A stretch of 64,000 bases of DNA from Strigamia acuminata. Lineage: Eukaryota > Arthropoda > Chilopoda > Geophilomorpha > Linotaeniidae. Positions 11,643 to 24,569 of the stretch are shown piece after piece. Position 1 is the stretch's first letter; every line of letters starts with the position of its first letter. The stretch covers positions 9,325,605 to 9,389,604 of the forward strand of contig OX442321.1 in the NCBI GenBank assembly GCA_949358305.1. Direction: 5' to 3'. Under the pieces are notes generated by a model. The model ran no database searches and was not told where the DNA came from. It saw only the letters and a program-made list of their open reading frames with translations. Made by a program: the position numbers and the translations under genes.

Positions 11643-14600
11643 TAAAGTAATGGTGGTAATGGTATAGCACGGAAGTTATCGTTAGGGGACTCAATGCTTT
11701 GAACTCCTCTGGAACATTTTCGTCGTTCTTCAAGCGTCAAGGCAGGAACCACACAATATTTGCGCCATTGCGGACAATTAACAAGCTAAATCCATTCATA
11801 ATAGCTTGAGGCAAATGGGAACCAGGTTCCCCCATCAATTAAGCCTAATAGCCTCGTAAAATAATGGCGGGGTGGCGCTGTTCTCGCGCAACTTGAAATT
11901 GCACTGCTTGGCTGATTGCATCCCAGTTTTTGTGGTCCTCCTATAGGAAGTTGTCTGTCGTTTCCACTTTTCGCCCGTTGGGGGAAGAAAATTAATTAGT
12001 ATGAATAAATTTAGTTTGGGATAATAGAAAAAGAATTTTTTCTTTTTTTCTTTCTTTATTCTATTGCCGACTTGCGAATAAACAAAAAAATACAATTAAG
12101 GATAAGGATTAAATTTGTTGTTTCTGAATAATGAAATTTGGCTTAGATTTTTTTTTAAATAGTCGTTCCTTGATTAAATTTTTACTTTATTCTATTGTCC
12201 GGTCAAGACGAAGGGTTAACATACATATTTTGACGACTTTCCGTAATTTAATCCTCAATTATATTTTCCTGCAGACGTGTGAGTAATAAAGCTAAAACGC
12301 TACTTTAATTATAATCGCATCGAGCGCCATTAAAAATATCACTCACTTTATTTCGTTGTGTAAATGCCACATTTTACTGCGATTTAAAGGTCACGTGCAC
12401 TGATTGTCGGCGTGGTAGGTGTTAGCAATTAAACCTGACAATTAAACACCCTCGTTTGTTAATTAGCAGCAGAAAATGTTGTTTTTGGCGGTCACATTGA
12501 AGCCCTTTGACTGTTTTGATGCCCGGCAGTTGTTGAATATTGAATGTTTAGTGAGGGCACAGAGGACTCTCATTTCGCTTTTAATATTAAGTTTAAACAC
12601 ATGTAAACAGACCTCGCACCACTGTATGTGAACAACTCATTAATAAGTTGTTTACATTCATGTTTTGGGGGCAGTGGAATTAATTACACGTAATTGATGC
12701 TCGTAGATTTCATGTAAGGTCAGCTAATTTCCAATTCAGGTTTGAAAAGCATAAATTGTCACATATGTTATGTTTGATCTTTCCATGTGCTTTCTGTTTC
12801 GCTTCGTGTCAAAGAAAAGGGTCAATGCAACCGGCAATAAATTGTGACAGGCAATAAAAATTTTCTGCCCGCATAAAGTACAAAATCCTGATGTATCGTA
12901 GCGTGTAGTAGAACTACTATACGGTTTTATAATGGTCATTTATTTCTATACGATTTTCTTTTATGCCACCTATTACAAGCCCCGTGGAATACACGTGGAA
13001 AAACCTCGTCGGTTTGCTGGCTTAGGAACTAAGAAAACAGGATCTTGTGTTTAGCATTAAGAATTAAGTTAATGCACAACTTCTTTCCTAAATGCCATCT
13101 TTTTCTCTAAACGACGCACTTTCCCATACTTTAGACTTGGGCTAAATAAAGAGGGCCGAGTCATTTAATAAAGTTGCTTGGCCCCTTTCGTGCACGAAAT
13201 GTCATCATTACAATAAAGGTCGATGGTCAAAGCCGAGATATTTTATATTACGAAGAAAACTAATTAATAATAAGGATACGGTAATAATTATTAATGGAAG
13301 GTGAATGCAAAGTTTTCACAACTATATTTCGTAATCTTTCTCGGCTGTCAACAACTTTAGGTGAATAAAGCCTTATCTATAATTCAGGTGGCAATGAAAG
13401 GATGAATCAACATTCATCATTTAAGAGGTGCTGAAGTAGATCGGCGATGCATCCATCGCTTTGTGCGAGAAACTCGAAAGGAAGTGCATTTGCGTGCGTG
13501 TGTGTGTTGTTTGCATTGGTGAGTCTTATGTGGCAACACTGCATCCATAGGGGGCGCTGTTTATCCCCCTCAAATGACCGGGTTAACACGGGCAAACTTT
13601 TGTGTCGGCTGAGGGCCGTCATTATTGATTTCAATTTTGTTGCTAAAGCAGCCGTTTCGAGCTCCAATATATGTCTCGCCGGGCAACTAGCGGAGCCGCA
13701 AAATGTTTTAAGACGTTACAGGAAGTTATTAACAAGAAGCTTAAGAAGCAGGAACGGGTCTTTTTAAAGCTAAAGTTGGTCGTGCTCGATGGATTTAAAG
13801 GCAAACTGGAGGTGGTCCTCGGGTGTATAAAAGGAGGATTTTCGATGTTTGAATGTTTCTAACGGCAGCTTTGTTTACAAAATTTTGCCCAAAGAAAGTA
13901 TACTAGTAGAAGCGAGGGCTTAGAAAGTGGTAGCAGCTGTCGACTCGAAAGTTTAGTCCTTCGTATACGTCGAATCCAAAGCATTGCATTGCCTGCTTAA
14001 GCGGAAAGTTGGGAAAGAAGAAAGGGAACGTGAGATTTATTGATAAATTGGGGTCAGTTTGATTCTGCAACTGAAATAAAACGTTAGCTCGATGTGATTT
14101 TGACTTGATTTGTGAAAAATTGTATAACCTAGTATATATCGATAAAAACAGCCAAAAGGGAATGATAAATAAGAGAGAAAAAACATCACATTTATGGACT
14201 TTTTATCTCGATGTTAAGAAAAAGTGTAAGTGGAATGATCACATTTTGTAATATCATGTGGGATGATAAATGTTTTTGATTCATAGGAGAAAAAAAAAGA
14301 AAAAAAAAATGGAAGGAAATGTTTGAGATTCTTTCCAGTTATATATAGAAAGCAAAAATATCTTTACATGTTCTGCATTGAAAGCTGAAATGAGTCCAGC
14401 ATCAGTTGATTTAACCTAATAGTTCCTGTTTGAAATAATTTCAAAAATTGCTTTGTGGAATTTATTCTCTTTAAAACTTAGAAGACTGTAATTGAGTGTG
14501 AAAAAAAAAAAATGCTGAATGCTGCCAAAAGTTTCTTTTTCTTTTCCCTACTTTATCGTGAATTTTTAAATTACAATGGAGGTTTTTTTTTTTTGGAATG

Positions 14601-15319
14601 CACTGAATAAAAATGTTTGGTGAAAACAAATTTGGAGGGAAATCTCTGAAGACCACCTTCTCTAAATTAATAATAAGTTATTGCGTATTCTTTATTTTTT
14701 TCCCTTTCTTTACCAAATATTAGCTCAATCGTCCGCATGCACACTTGAAAGAAGTGAGAAATAGGATTTTGATCCACTCGGGAAATTTGCAAGTCAAATG
14801 ACGGCAAATACGTCGACAAGTTTACTTTATCATTTTTTCATCTCAGTTTTATTCCACTGCAGTCTTGCCGTATACTGTTTTAGTACCCCATTTAGTTTTA
14901 CATATATACATATACACTCTCGTTATTTTTTTTACTTTTTCTCTTTTTTTACTTATATTTAAAGGTAGTAAAATTTTTAACAACTTTGCGAGAGTTGTCG
15001 TCTCCTTCCCTTGAGAAAAAAAATTTAATTATTCAGTATTTATGGGAATTTGAATCAATTTAAATTGCTAAATCGAGTCTTCAATTATTCAATTGAACTT
15101 TGGTGACCTGGGAAGAAAATAAAAAAAACAAAAATAAAATTGTTTTTCAAATACGGTAATAGCGAAAATTGGAAGTAATTTAATTTATTTTGAAGTTTTG
15201 TGTGTGTGCTTTGGCGAGAAACAAGAATAAACTGAAGAATTAATAAGTATATCAAGATCAGTTTGTTATGGTATACATTGTGGTGATCCTGGATCACCAA
15301 AAATATATCTTAAAAAGGA
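11643..15319. other. intergenic, nothing recognised
   Basis: AT-rich sequence without supported genes. The longest open frames (for example around 13407-13862) have no recognisable domain and no consistent splice structure. Confidence 0.5.
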
Positions 15320-15573
15320 AATACCTTTTTTTTACCGATTAAGAGTCGCCCTCGAATTGTAGCCGCCCTCGAATAGCAGCCGCGGCTGAGACACCAAGAA
15401 TACGGTATTTTTGCAAAATTACGCTATTGTTTCCGAACTATGAACGTACGCTTCGTTCGTGACGTTCAGACTTCGTTTGTTACATTAAACAAATGTAACA
15501 AACGAAAAACCAAAATTGTAATTGCTGACAAAAAATGGCAGTTTTGAATAAGAGCCGCGATAAAATATGGTAA
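15320..15573. mobile_element. inverted-repeat MITE-like element, copy A
   Basis: The ends are related inverted repeats: the left end reads TTTACCGATTAAGAGTCGCC and the right end, on the opposite strand, TTTATCGCGGCTCTTATTC. The interior matches the element at 49305-49555 in reverse orientation over its whole length (shared blocks include CACCAAGAATACGGTATT, AACGTACGCTT and TTGTAATTGCTGACA). At about 254 bp with no ORF it is a non-autonomous DNA-transposon-type repeat. The superfamily is not assigned; target-site duplications are unclear because the left end has decayed. Confidence 0.75.
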
Positions 15574-15866
15574 GGTAAAATAACTAAATAAGAAAATACT
15601 TACAAGTTGAAATAATAAAATGACTCATTTTATTTTGTTGGAATGTAACAGGTGTGGATTTATCACACACATTCCTTAACTTAATTCCATGCTTGGATTT
15701 TTATCTCTTCTTTTAGACTCACATTCCAGAAAAAGGGGTGTTGACTAAATGGATTAAAAGTATCACAGGATTGGTCTGGATTGCATAAGATAATCCAAAT
15801 CTTTTCTAGATCCTGTCATGTGATACTTGCCTATGAAAATCCTTGCAGAGCTGAAAATAGACAGTC

Positions 15867-16668
15867 CAACACCAACCACACCATTGACACGTATCAATGC
15901 CTCACCAATCAAGTTGCTGTATTTTCACATACCTGAGTGACCGAGGCAGATGCAAGTCGAGACATACAGTTGTTAGAAATCACCAAACCACTTGAAAGAG
16001 TGGAGAAATCACTACAAATGCAAAATAGCCAAACAAATAAGCAAACGAATTTCTAGCCCGGATAAATCGGGTGGAAATTAAATGTGCCTTATTAGGTTTA
16101 ATATACGAAACGTATGTAAACAATAGTCGCAATAACATCGAACATTGTTTCCGAGTTTTGAAAAATAGTCACACCACATGGACTATTCCAAATAGTGCTA
16201 ATAGTACTATTTGGGTTGAATTCGAAAGGCCAGCGGTCATACACTACCCTATCGATTAATTTCAATAACAGGCCAGTGGTAATACACTACCCTTGTGATT
16301 GAAATTAAACAAATTCCCCAAAGACATTCAAACACCAACACACCATCGACACGTATCAACGCCTCAACGATCAATCCGCAGTAATTATACACGGAGTGAC
16401 CGAAATAGATGCAAGTCGAGCTGAATTGTTTGAAACTGAATTATCAACTACTAGTACAAGAGTGGAGAAACCACTTTGTAAATGAATCGAACGAAGTATT
16501 TCTAGCCCGACTGATTCGGGAATAGAAATAATATTCGCTATTTTGCGAAGCACGCTGAACAATAGTCGCAACCACGCGGACTATTGTTTTCTTAGTTAGA
16601 ATAGTGTTAAATCGCTATTCGAGTTAAATCTGAAAGGCCAGTGGTTATACACTACCCTTTCGATTAGT
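15867..16668. repeat. two diverged direct copies of a hairpin-rich repeat unit
   Basis: Copy 1 spans about 15867-16260 and copy 2 about 16329-16668. A terminal motif, AGGCCAGYGGTNATACACTACCC, occurs a third time at about 16271-16292. Conserved blocks in order are GACACGTATCAA, GAGTGACCGA, AGATGCAAGTCGAG, AGAGTGGAGAAA, TTCTAGCCCG and AACAATAGTCGCAA. Several blocks form stems, such as CCCGA with TCGGG, AGTGG with CCACT, and AACAATAGTC with GACTATTGTT. No protein is encoded. It could be a satellite, a SINE-like unit or DNA specifying a structured RNA. Confidence 0.65.
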
Positions 16669-17300
16669 TTTCCCTAGACAACTAACAAACCAGAATAGAA
16701 GTCTAAGTTGTAATAATTGGATTTTTCGAAGTCTATCACAATTTAGCATTTCCCTGTGTCCGCCATTACGGACTCGAGACCAGTTCTACTTAGTTGATTT
16801 TATGCAAATAAAATATATTAAAATAAATCAACTTGTGATTATTTCCTTAATCCTTATATTTTCAAGTATCAAGGTAAACCACGATTTAATTCTCATTAAA
16901 GTCGGAGCAAGACACCTGAATATACTAATTGCATTATGGTAAAATTTGATGCAAATGCAATAAGACAGAAAAGCGAAACCGCATTGATTTTTATTATGGA
17001 AGCTGACAGCTGTCTCAAAATGCAATCGAGCCTCACGTCATATATGCAATGCAGGCCCACTTTAATGCACTTTGCTGTTGGAAGGTTTTTAGGGCAACTT
17101 TATAGCGTGCTAGCAGAGCAAAAAGACTAAAATATCATCTCCTTCTCCTACCCACGAAGATCTGGCTCTTGCAAATGGACTTGAACGCATTTATAGTTGC
17201 ACATGTGGTGATACTGCAGTTGCAATTGGATAAATTTGTTGCAAACTTTGTTGCTTCAGTTTTGTTTTGTTTCTTTAAACTTCTTCTAAAACTTCTATAA

Positions 17301-17337
17301 AAATATTTGATATTTGAAAAACAAATATCAAATATTT
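17301..17337. repeat. perfect 16-bp inverted repeat, 5-nt loop
   Basis: AAATATTTGATATTTG at 17301-17316 is followed by AAAAA and then its exact complement at 17322-17337. It is AT-only apart from the central G/C pairs, so it may be a cruciform-prone remnant of a small element. Confidence 0.6.
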
Positions 17338-17751
17338 GTTTTGTCGTACAGATGATATGTGTTTTATTTATTTATTTATTTTATTTTAGATACTGCATGT
17401 AAATGTTACGAGTGAAAATATTTGTTTGAGCAGTACAAGTTTTTATTCTTGTTTGCTTGTGTCTGTTTTAAACTGTGCTGCTTTCTTCTAGCTGTAATTT
17501 GAACCATTAAATATTTAAAACTTATTTAATGCTCTACAATTTCTTGATTTTTTTTCTCTTCTAACTTAATCAAAACTTATGTAAGGTGCTTTAAGAAACT
17601 TGAAACTGAAATGCGTAAAATAATTACTCCGTATAAAATAGCAGCAAGTCTGTTTTTCATCATCTTAAATGATGTTTCAAGGCTTTAAATACATTAGTGC
17701 GTTGACTCTTTTTATTTTTAAAGTGAAATATTAATTTAACAACTTAAAAAA

Positions 17752-17780
17752 AATATATATATGTATATATATGTATATAA
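17752..17780. repeat. AT/GTAT microsatellite
   Basis: Alternating ATATATATGTATATATATGT-type dinucleotide tract. Confidence 0.6.
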
Positions 17781-18086
17781 ACTATACAAATATTATACTA
17801 TACTATACCGATAGGTGTCGCTAAATTGTAGACAAAAAGAGAAATTTCATAGTTGAATTAAGCATTTGAATTTCGTTTAATTTTTGAGACATTATTTGAA
17901 AACAGAGAAGATAAAAAACAAAAAATTCGTTTAGACAAATCCATCGATCTCCACGCAAAAATCACATGATAAAAAATGGGCGGTTTTAACAACGTCATTC
18001 GATTCAAAATGGCCGGTCCAGACACGTGGGCTTATTAGTTTGTTTAGTGCGGTGTCGTCTCAACCTTTTTTTTTACAAATTTTAAA

Positions 18087-20863
<2,777 letters not shown>

Positions 20864-20891
20864 TGAAATAATACGATTGTATTTATATAAC

Positions 20892-20897
20892 AATAAA
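20892..20897 (+). terminator. AATAAA poly(A) signal of DHX33
   Basis: Canonical hexamer about 30 nt past the TAG stop, in a local AATAAATAAAA context. Confidence 0.65.
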
Positions 20898-21599
20898 TAA
20901 AAACATAATTTTTTATAATTGAGAACACTTGTTTAGATGGAACTAATTTCAAATAAAACATGTGCAGCCAGCAATGAACCGAGTTGAACTACACTATACA
21001 GCATCATGTGTTCGAAAATAATTATTCCGTGAAAATGTTTTTAATTGAGTGGATTGAACTGTGTCAATTTGTGTTTTCGGCTTCTGTCAGTTTGGCACGC
21101 ATTTAAATAATAATGTTTATCATCAGATGGCAGCACAACGGAATTTGATGTTTTTTCTCGAAATTTCTCTGATTTTTGATTGGTTATTCAAATGCGATTA
21201 TGCGGCGTTTGATATTTGGCATCTTTATTTTTTCACTTAGTTTTTCACTAGTTTATTCCCGACTGCAGGCGAAGAGCCACGGCGTTCTGCGGTTAGTTTA
21301 CTCGAAATTTACTTTTGAGGTTTTATTTAGCGTTTTTAGTTTCTTGTTTTCATGTAATTTATTGTTAAACCTTTTAGCGCTTAGTTAATTTGTTAGCGTG
21401 TTTTAGTTTAGTTATTTTTACTGAATTAAGTCATAGTTTTGCATCTTGATGTCGAACGCAGCTAAGACGACGACATTCAATTAGTTTTTATAGCTTTTAT
21501 TTAATATTTTATCGATTATAATTACCGGTACGTGTTAAATTATTACATTTAGGTGAAACTTTTATAAGTTATTTATTTATTTTGTATTTTTTTAAATAG
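20898..21599. other. intergenic between DHX33 and the 14-bp array
   Basis: AT-rich. Around 21255-21310 a GC-richer segment (CCCGACTGCAGGCGAAGAGCC) may belong to the repeat-bearing unit that follows. No gene seen. Confidence 0.35.
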
Positions 21600-21851
21600 G
21601 ACCGAAAAGCGACGACCGAAAAGCGACGACCGAAAAGCGACGACCGAAAAGCGACGACCGGAAAGCGACGACCGGAAAGCGACGACCGGAAAGCGACGAC
21701 CGGAAAGCGACGACCGGAAAGCGACGACCGAAAAGCGACGACCGAAAAGCGACGACCGAAAAGCGACGACCGAAAAGCGACGACCGAAAAGCGACGACCG
21801 AAAAGCGACGACCGAAAAGCGACGACCGAAAAGCGACGACCGAAAAGCGAC
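21600..21851. repeat. perfect 14-bp tandem array, 18 units
   Basis: The unit is GACCGAAAAGCGAC. Units 1-4 carry A at the sixth base, units 5-9 carry G (GACCGGAAAGCGAC) and units 10-18 carry A again; otherwise all are identical. Because 14 is not divisible by 3, the array stays open on the minus strand and gives a spurious repetitive protein of period 14 (GRRFSVVAFRSSLF). It is a young minisatellite, not a gene. Confidence 0.95.
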
Positions 21852-22084
21852 GATGATGAATGCATGAAGCAGTAAACGAATTTCACACGAAATATACATT
21901 TTTAATTATTTTTAAATTTTTATATAATTTTTATTTTTCATGTCATACTTTATATATAGTTGTTGTTTTTCATATTTAGACTTTTAATTTAATTTTTATT
22001 CATGTTTCTATTTTCGCAATTATGTATTTTGTTTACATTGGTAATTTTTATTTGATAAGTTTTGTTTGATAATTTTTTTTTCTT

Positions 22085-22330
22085 TTAGGTTAGTTTTGCA
22101 TCAGGGAAGGAAGGACGTCCTTTGGGGGTCCAGAGCATGGCACACTCTGGGTCCCGGGTGTGGTAAAACGGCGGAGTCTCAAGGGGGATATTTACCCGAG
22201 ATTATCCTTAAATGGTCCGTTATAACCCGCTTAAACATTTGATTTGCCATTTTTTTTCCTTTTAAGGAAAAATTTGTAAAGTGTATATTTTTACTGAAAT
22301 AAAGTTTTATTTTCGAAAAGCTATGTCATT
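22085..22330 (+). other. possible transposon or LTR tail with poly(A) signal
   Basis: After the tandem array comes a GC-richer block (GGAAGGACGTCCTTTGG, TCTGGGTCCCGGGTG) followed by AATAAA at 22298-22303. The composition and the transcript-end-like structure differ from the surrounding desert and resemble the R/U5 part of an LTR or the 3' tail of a retroelement. No terminal repeats, second copy or coding domain was found, so this is tentative. Confidence 0.2.
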
Positions 22331-22340
22331 TCTTCGCAAA

Positions 22341-22408
22341 TTATTCTAAGTCCAAAAATCAATAAGGCGAATTGCTGCCAAATTTTTATGGGTTTGGACT
22401 TAGAATAA
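22341..22408. repeat. perfect 16-bp inverted repeat
   Basis: TTATTCTAAGTCCAAA (22341-22356) and its exact complement (22393-22408) flank a 36-bp spacer. It resembles the terminal repeats of a tiny element or a strong hairpin. Confidence 0.6.
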
Positions 22409-22511
22409 AAAAGGGGATGGTGGGTGGGTGGGTATTCAGATTCCCCATTTTATTTGAATGTTTATTAATAAAGTGACAACAAATTTTAATTAAAAGTATA
22501 TACTATGTAAT

Positions 22512-22553
22512 TATAATTTTTATGTAGTTTTATTCAACTACATAAAAATTATA
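22512..22553. repeat. perfect 18-bp inverted repeat, 6-nt loop
   Basis: TATAATTTTTATGTAGTT (22512-22529), loop TTATTC, then the exact complement (22536-22553). A strong AT-rich hairpin of unknown role. Confidence 0.65.
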
Positions 22554-23381
22554 AAAACACAACACAAATAAATTTTATTGCACTAAAAATATAATACAAA
22601 CAACGAAATACACAAATATATTAATGTAAATAAACTTCTCCGGGTTGGCACAGGAAGTCCTTGGTTAAATCTATAAAATAAACATACAATTAATAATGTG
22701 TAAAATTAATAAACCGTGTAAAACAGAGGTCAAAACTAAAATGAAAGTAACAAATTAATCATCTTGCGCACGCCATTTGTAAAGTAATGCGCTACAAAAT
22801 ATACGGTTAAGGTATGAAAACAAAGTCGACAGATAGACACAGAAAGTATAATTAACTGCAAAGAAAACACGCTAAAAAACTACCGTAATTAAAACTTACT
22901 GCGCTTTTTAAATTAACAGTAGTGTGAAAACGAATCAAACCACAATTAAATAAAAGCTCAAAGAATAAACTAGACTTAAAAGAAAAAACCAATTTACTCA
23001 CCGTGGAAAATCTAGAACGTCTCCGTCCTCCATCGAGCCGGAACACCGAATGGCGAAAACTGTGGTCAATACAAGTTAAAAAATAGATTACGCAAAGTAG
23101 TACTGGCATGCAGACTAATCTGCATAGCCAATAAAAAACCATGGAAACTTCGGGAAATGTGCAACTTCCTGCCACACATATTCCACCTAGTGATAAAAAA
23201 TTAATCCTAGAAATATTTTTGATACCTGTTAAAATAAAACTATGTGTGTAGGAATTTCGGTCCGAATGTATTTTCGTACGTATTTCACACGAAAGGTCAG
23301 ACCCGTATTGACTTGTCGGAAGTCGTGGAGAGATATAAAATGTAAAAATAGTTTCAACTCTTCACAAAAAAACTCAATAAT

Positions 23382-23867
23382 ATGATGAAAATCTTTAGAA
23401 ATTTTGGCATACAAACATCCAAAAGAGCCGCTTTTGGCGATTCTCAAAAGGCTCCATTGTGTGAAATGAACATCGTAATACAGATCACAACAACATCGCC
23501 AACTTCATTCGAATCATCAGAGTCGCACATCTCCACACAAACACCAACCGTAGAACCTGAGGCAACAACTTGGATCGACTTACAACCGGATCCACCACCG
23601 ATCACCGTTTCACGGCCCGTCGAACCACCTCAAGCGGATAGTAATGACGATAACGAATATTTGGAGCCTAAGGCCGCAAACATTTCCAATTTGACTAGCG
23701 AAAAAGTATGCATTGCACCGTCAATCAAAGTGGTCGCTTCAGCTGCTTCGGTTGCCGCACCGATACTGCAGAATGTTGCACCCGTACAACTGCAGTTGGC
23801 TCAAGCGGAGCTCCGCAAATTAATCTTCACTCTTCGAACTAATAGCGTTTCGATGGGACAAGAATAG
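23382..23867 (+). CDS. unassigned ORF, Pro/Thr/Ser-rich
   Basis: A 161-codon open frame in sequence that is GC-richer than its surroundings. The product is hydrophilic in the middle and rich in Thr, Ser, Pro and Glu, with an Ala/Val-rich stretch near the C-terminus; it has no recognisable domain, signal peptide or zinc knuckle. A further open stretch downstream (about 23960-24090) could be an exon, but no donor links the two before the stop. It may be a lineage-specific gene, a decayed retroelement gag region, or fortuitous. It lies between DHX33 and the 3' end of TBC1D24. Confidence 0.28.
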   Translation: MMKIFRNFGIQTSKRAAFGDSQKAPLCEMNIVIQITTTSPTSFESSESHISTQTPTVEPEATTWIDLQPDPPPITVSRPVEPPQADSNDDNEYLEPKAANISNLTSEKVCIAPSIKVVASAASVAAPILQNVAPVQLQLAQAELRKLIFTLRTNSVSMGQE

Positions 23868-24569
23868 GATACGTTTACTTCCAGTCATCTGATTGCAGCG
23901 AAGCGATGAGATTTCAGCTATTCTAGGTAATTTATATTGCATTTACCACTTTGACAGCCTCGCCGTTGTACTCGCCCGTGACGAAGGGCGATACAATCTT
24001 CGAAACGCAACTCCCTAGCTCACTCCACTCCGAATGTATCTCGACCAGCAACGGCGGCCTCAATTGCAAAAAGAAAAGTTCTACGCCAGCGTTGTGAAAT
24101 GGGCGAGAGTAGAAAACAAAGCTTTACTATGTTTTTCTACACAATAACTCCAAAAGCCGTGTGCATGATTAACTCTCAAAGCATTATATGGTTTTAATCT
24201 TCATTAGCTACACTAGAGCGATTAATTATCCTTAACATCGCATGTTTGTAAATGGAGATCAGTTAGATTTTTCTTTTGCTTTTACTGCAAGAAACAATAC
24301 AAGGCAGCAAAGAATAACAAATAGAAATAAAATTAACATTAATCATATTTAGACTAGATAAAAACAACTTTGATTCTAGGTTAAATAGAAAACAAAATGC
24401 ATACAAAAACTTTGTACACGATAATAATAATTAATATTTGTGTAACATTTGGTCAACATCGTTTGGCATCAGAAAGACAAATAAAATAACAATATCACTT
24501 CGTTCTAATATAATAAAATTCATACATTTCACTTCGACAAGCACTAAACATCTACCTTATCACGTTTAT

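Larger units (their letters stand above)
16669..18086. other. intergenic leading to DHX33
   Basis: AT-rich sequence. It holds the 16-bp hairpin at 17301-17337 and an AT microsatellite at 17752-17780. Just upstream of DHX33, near 18005, ATTCAAAATGGCCGG resembles a YY1/Pho-type AAnATGGC site, often found near transcription starts. No promoter can be fixed. Confidence 0.4.

Noticed and set aside
16400-16530. Possible hammerhead ribozyme in the hairpin-rich repeat
   Set aside because: The CUGANGA core is absent (the sequence reads CTGAATT), so the conserved catalytic centre is not there.
21569-21899. Repetitive proteins with period 14 residues on the minus strand
   Set aside because: They are translations of the 14-bp tandem array; the array stays open in more than one minus-strand frame, as expected from the repeat and not from coding selection.
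22852-23175. Minus-strand ORF with a hydrophobic segment and a consensus donor (TCCACG followed by GTGAGT)
   Set aside because: No supported upstream or downstream exon, no recognisable domain; the donor alone is not enough to call a gene.
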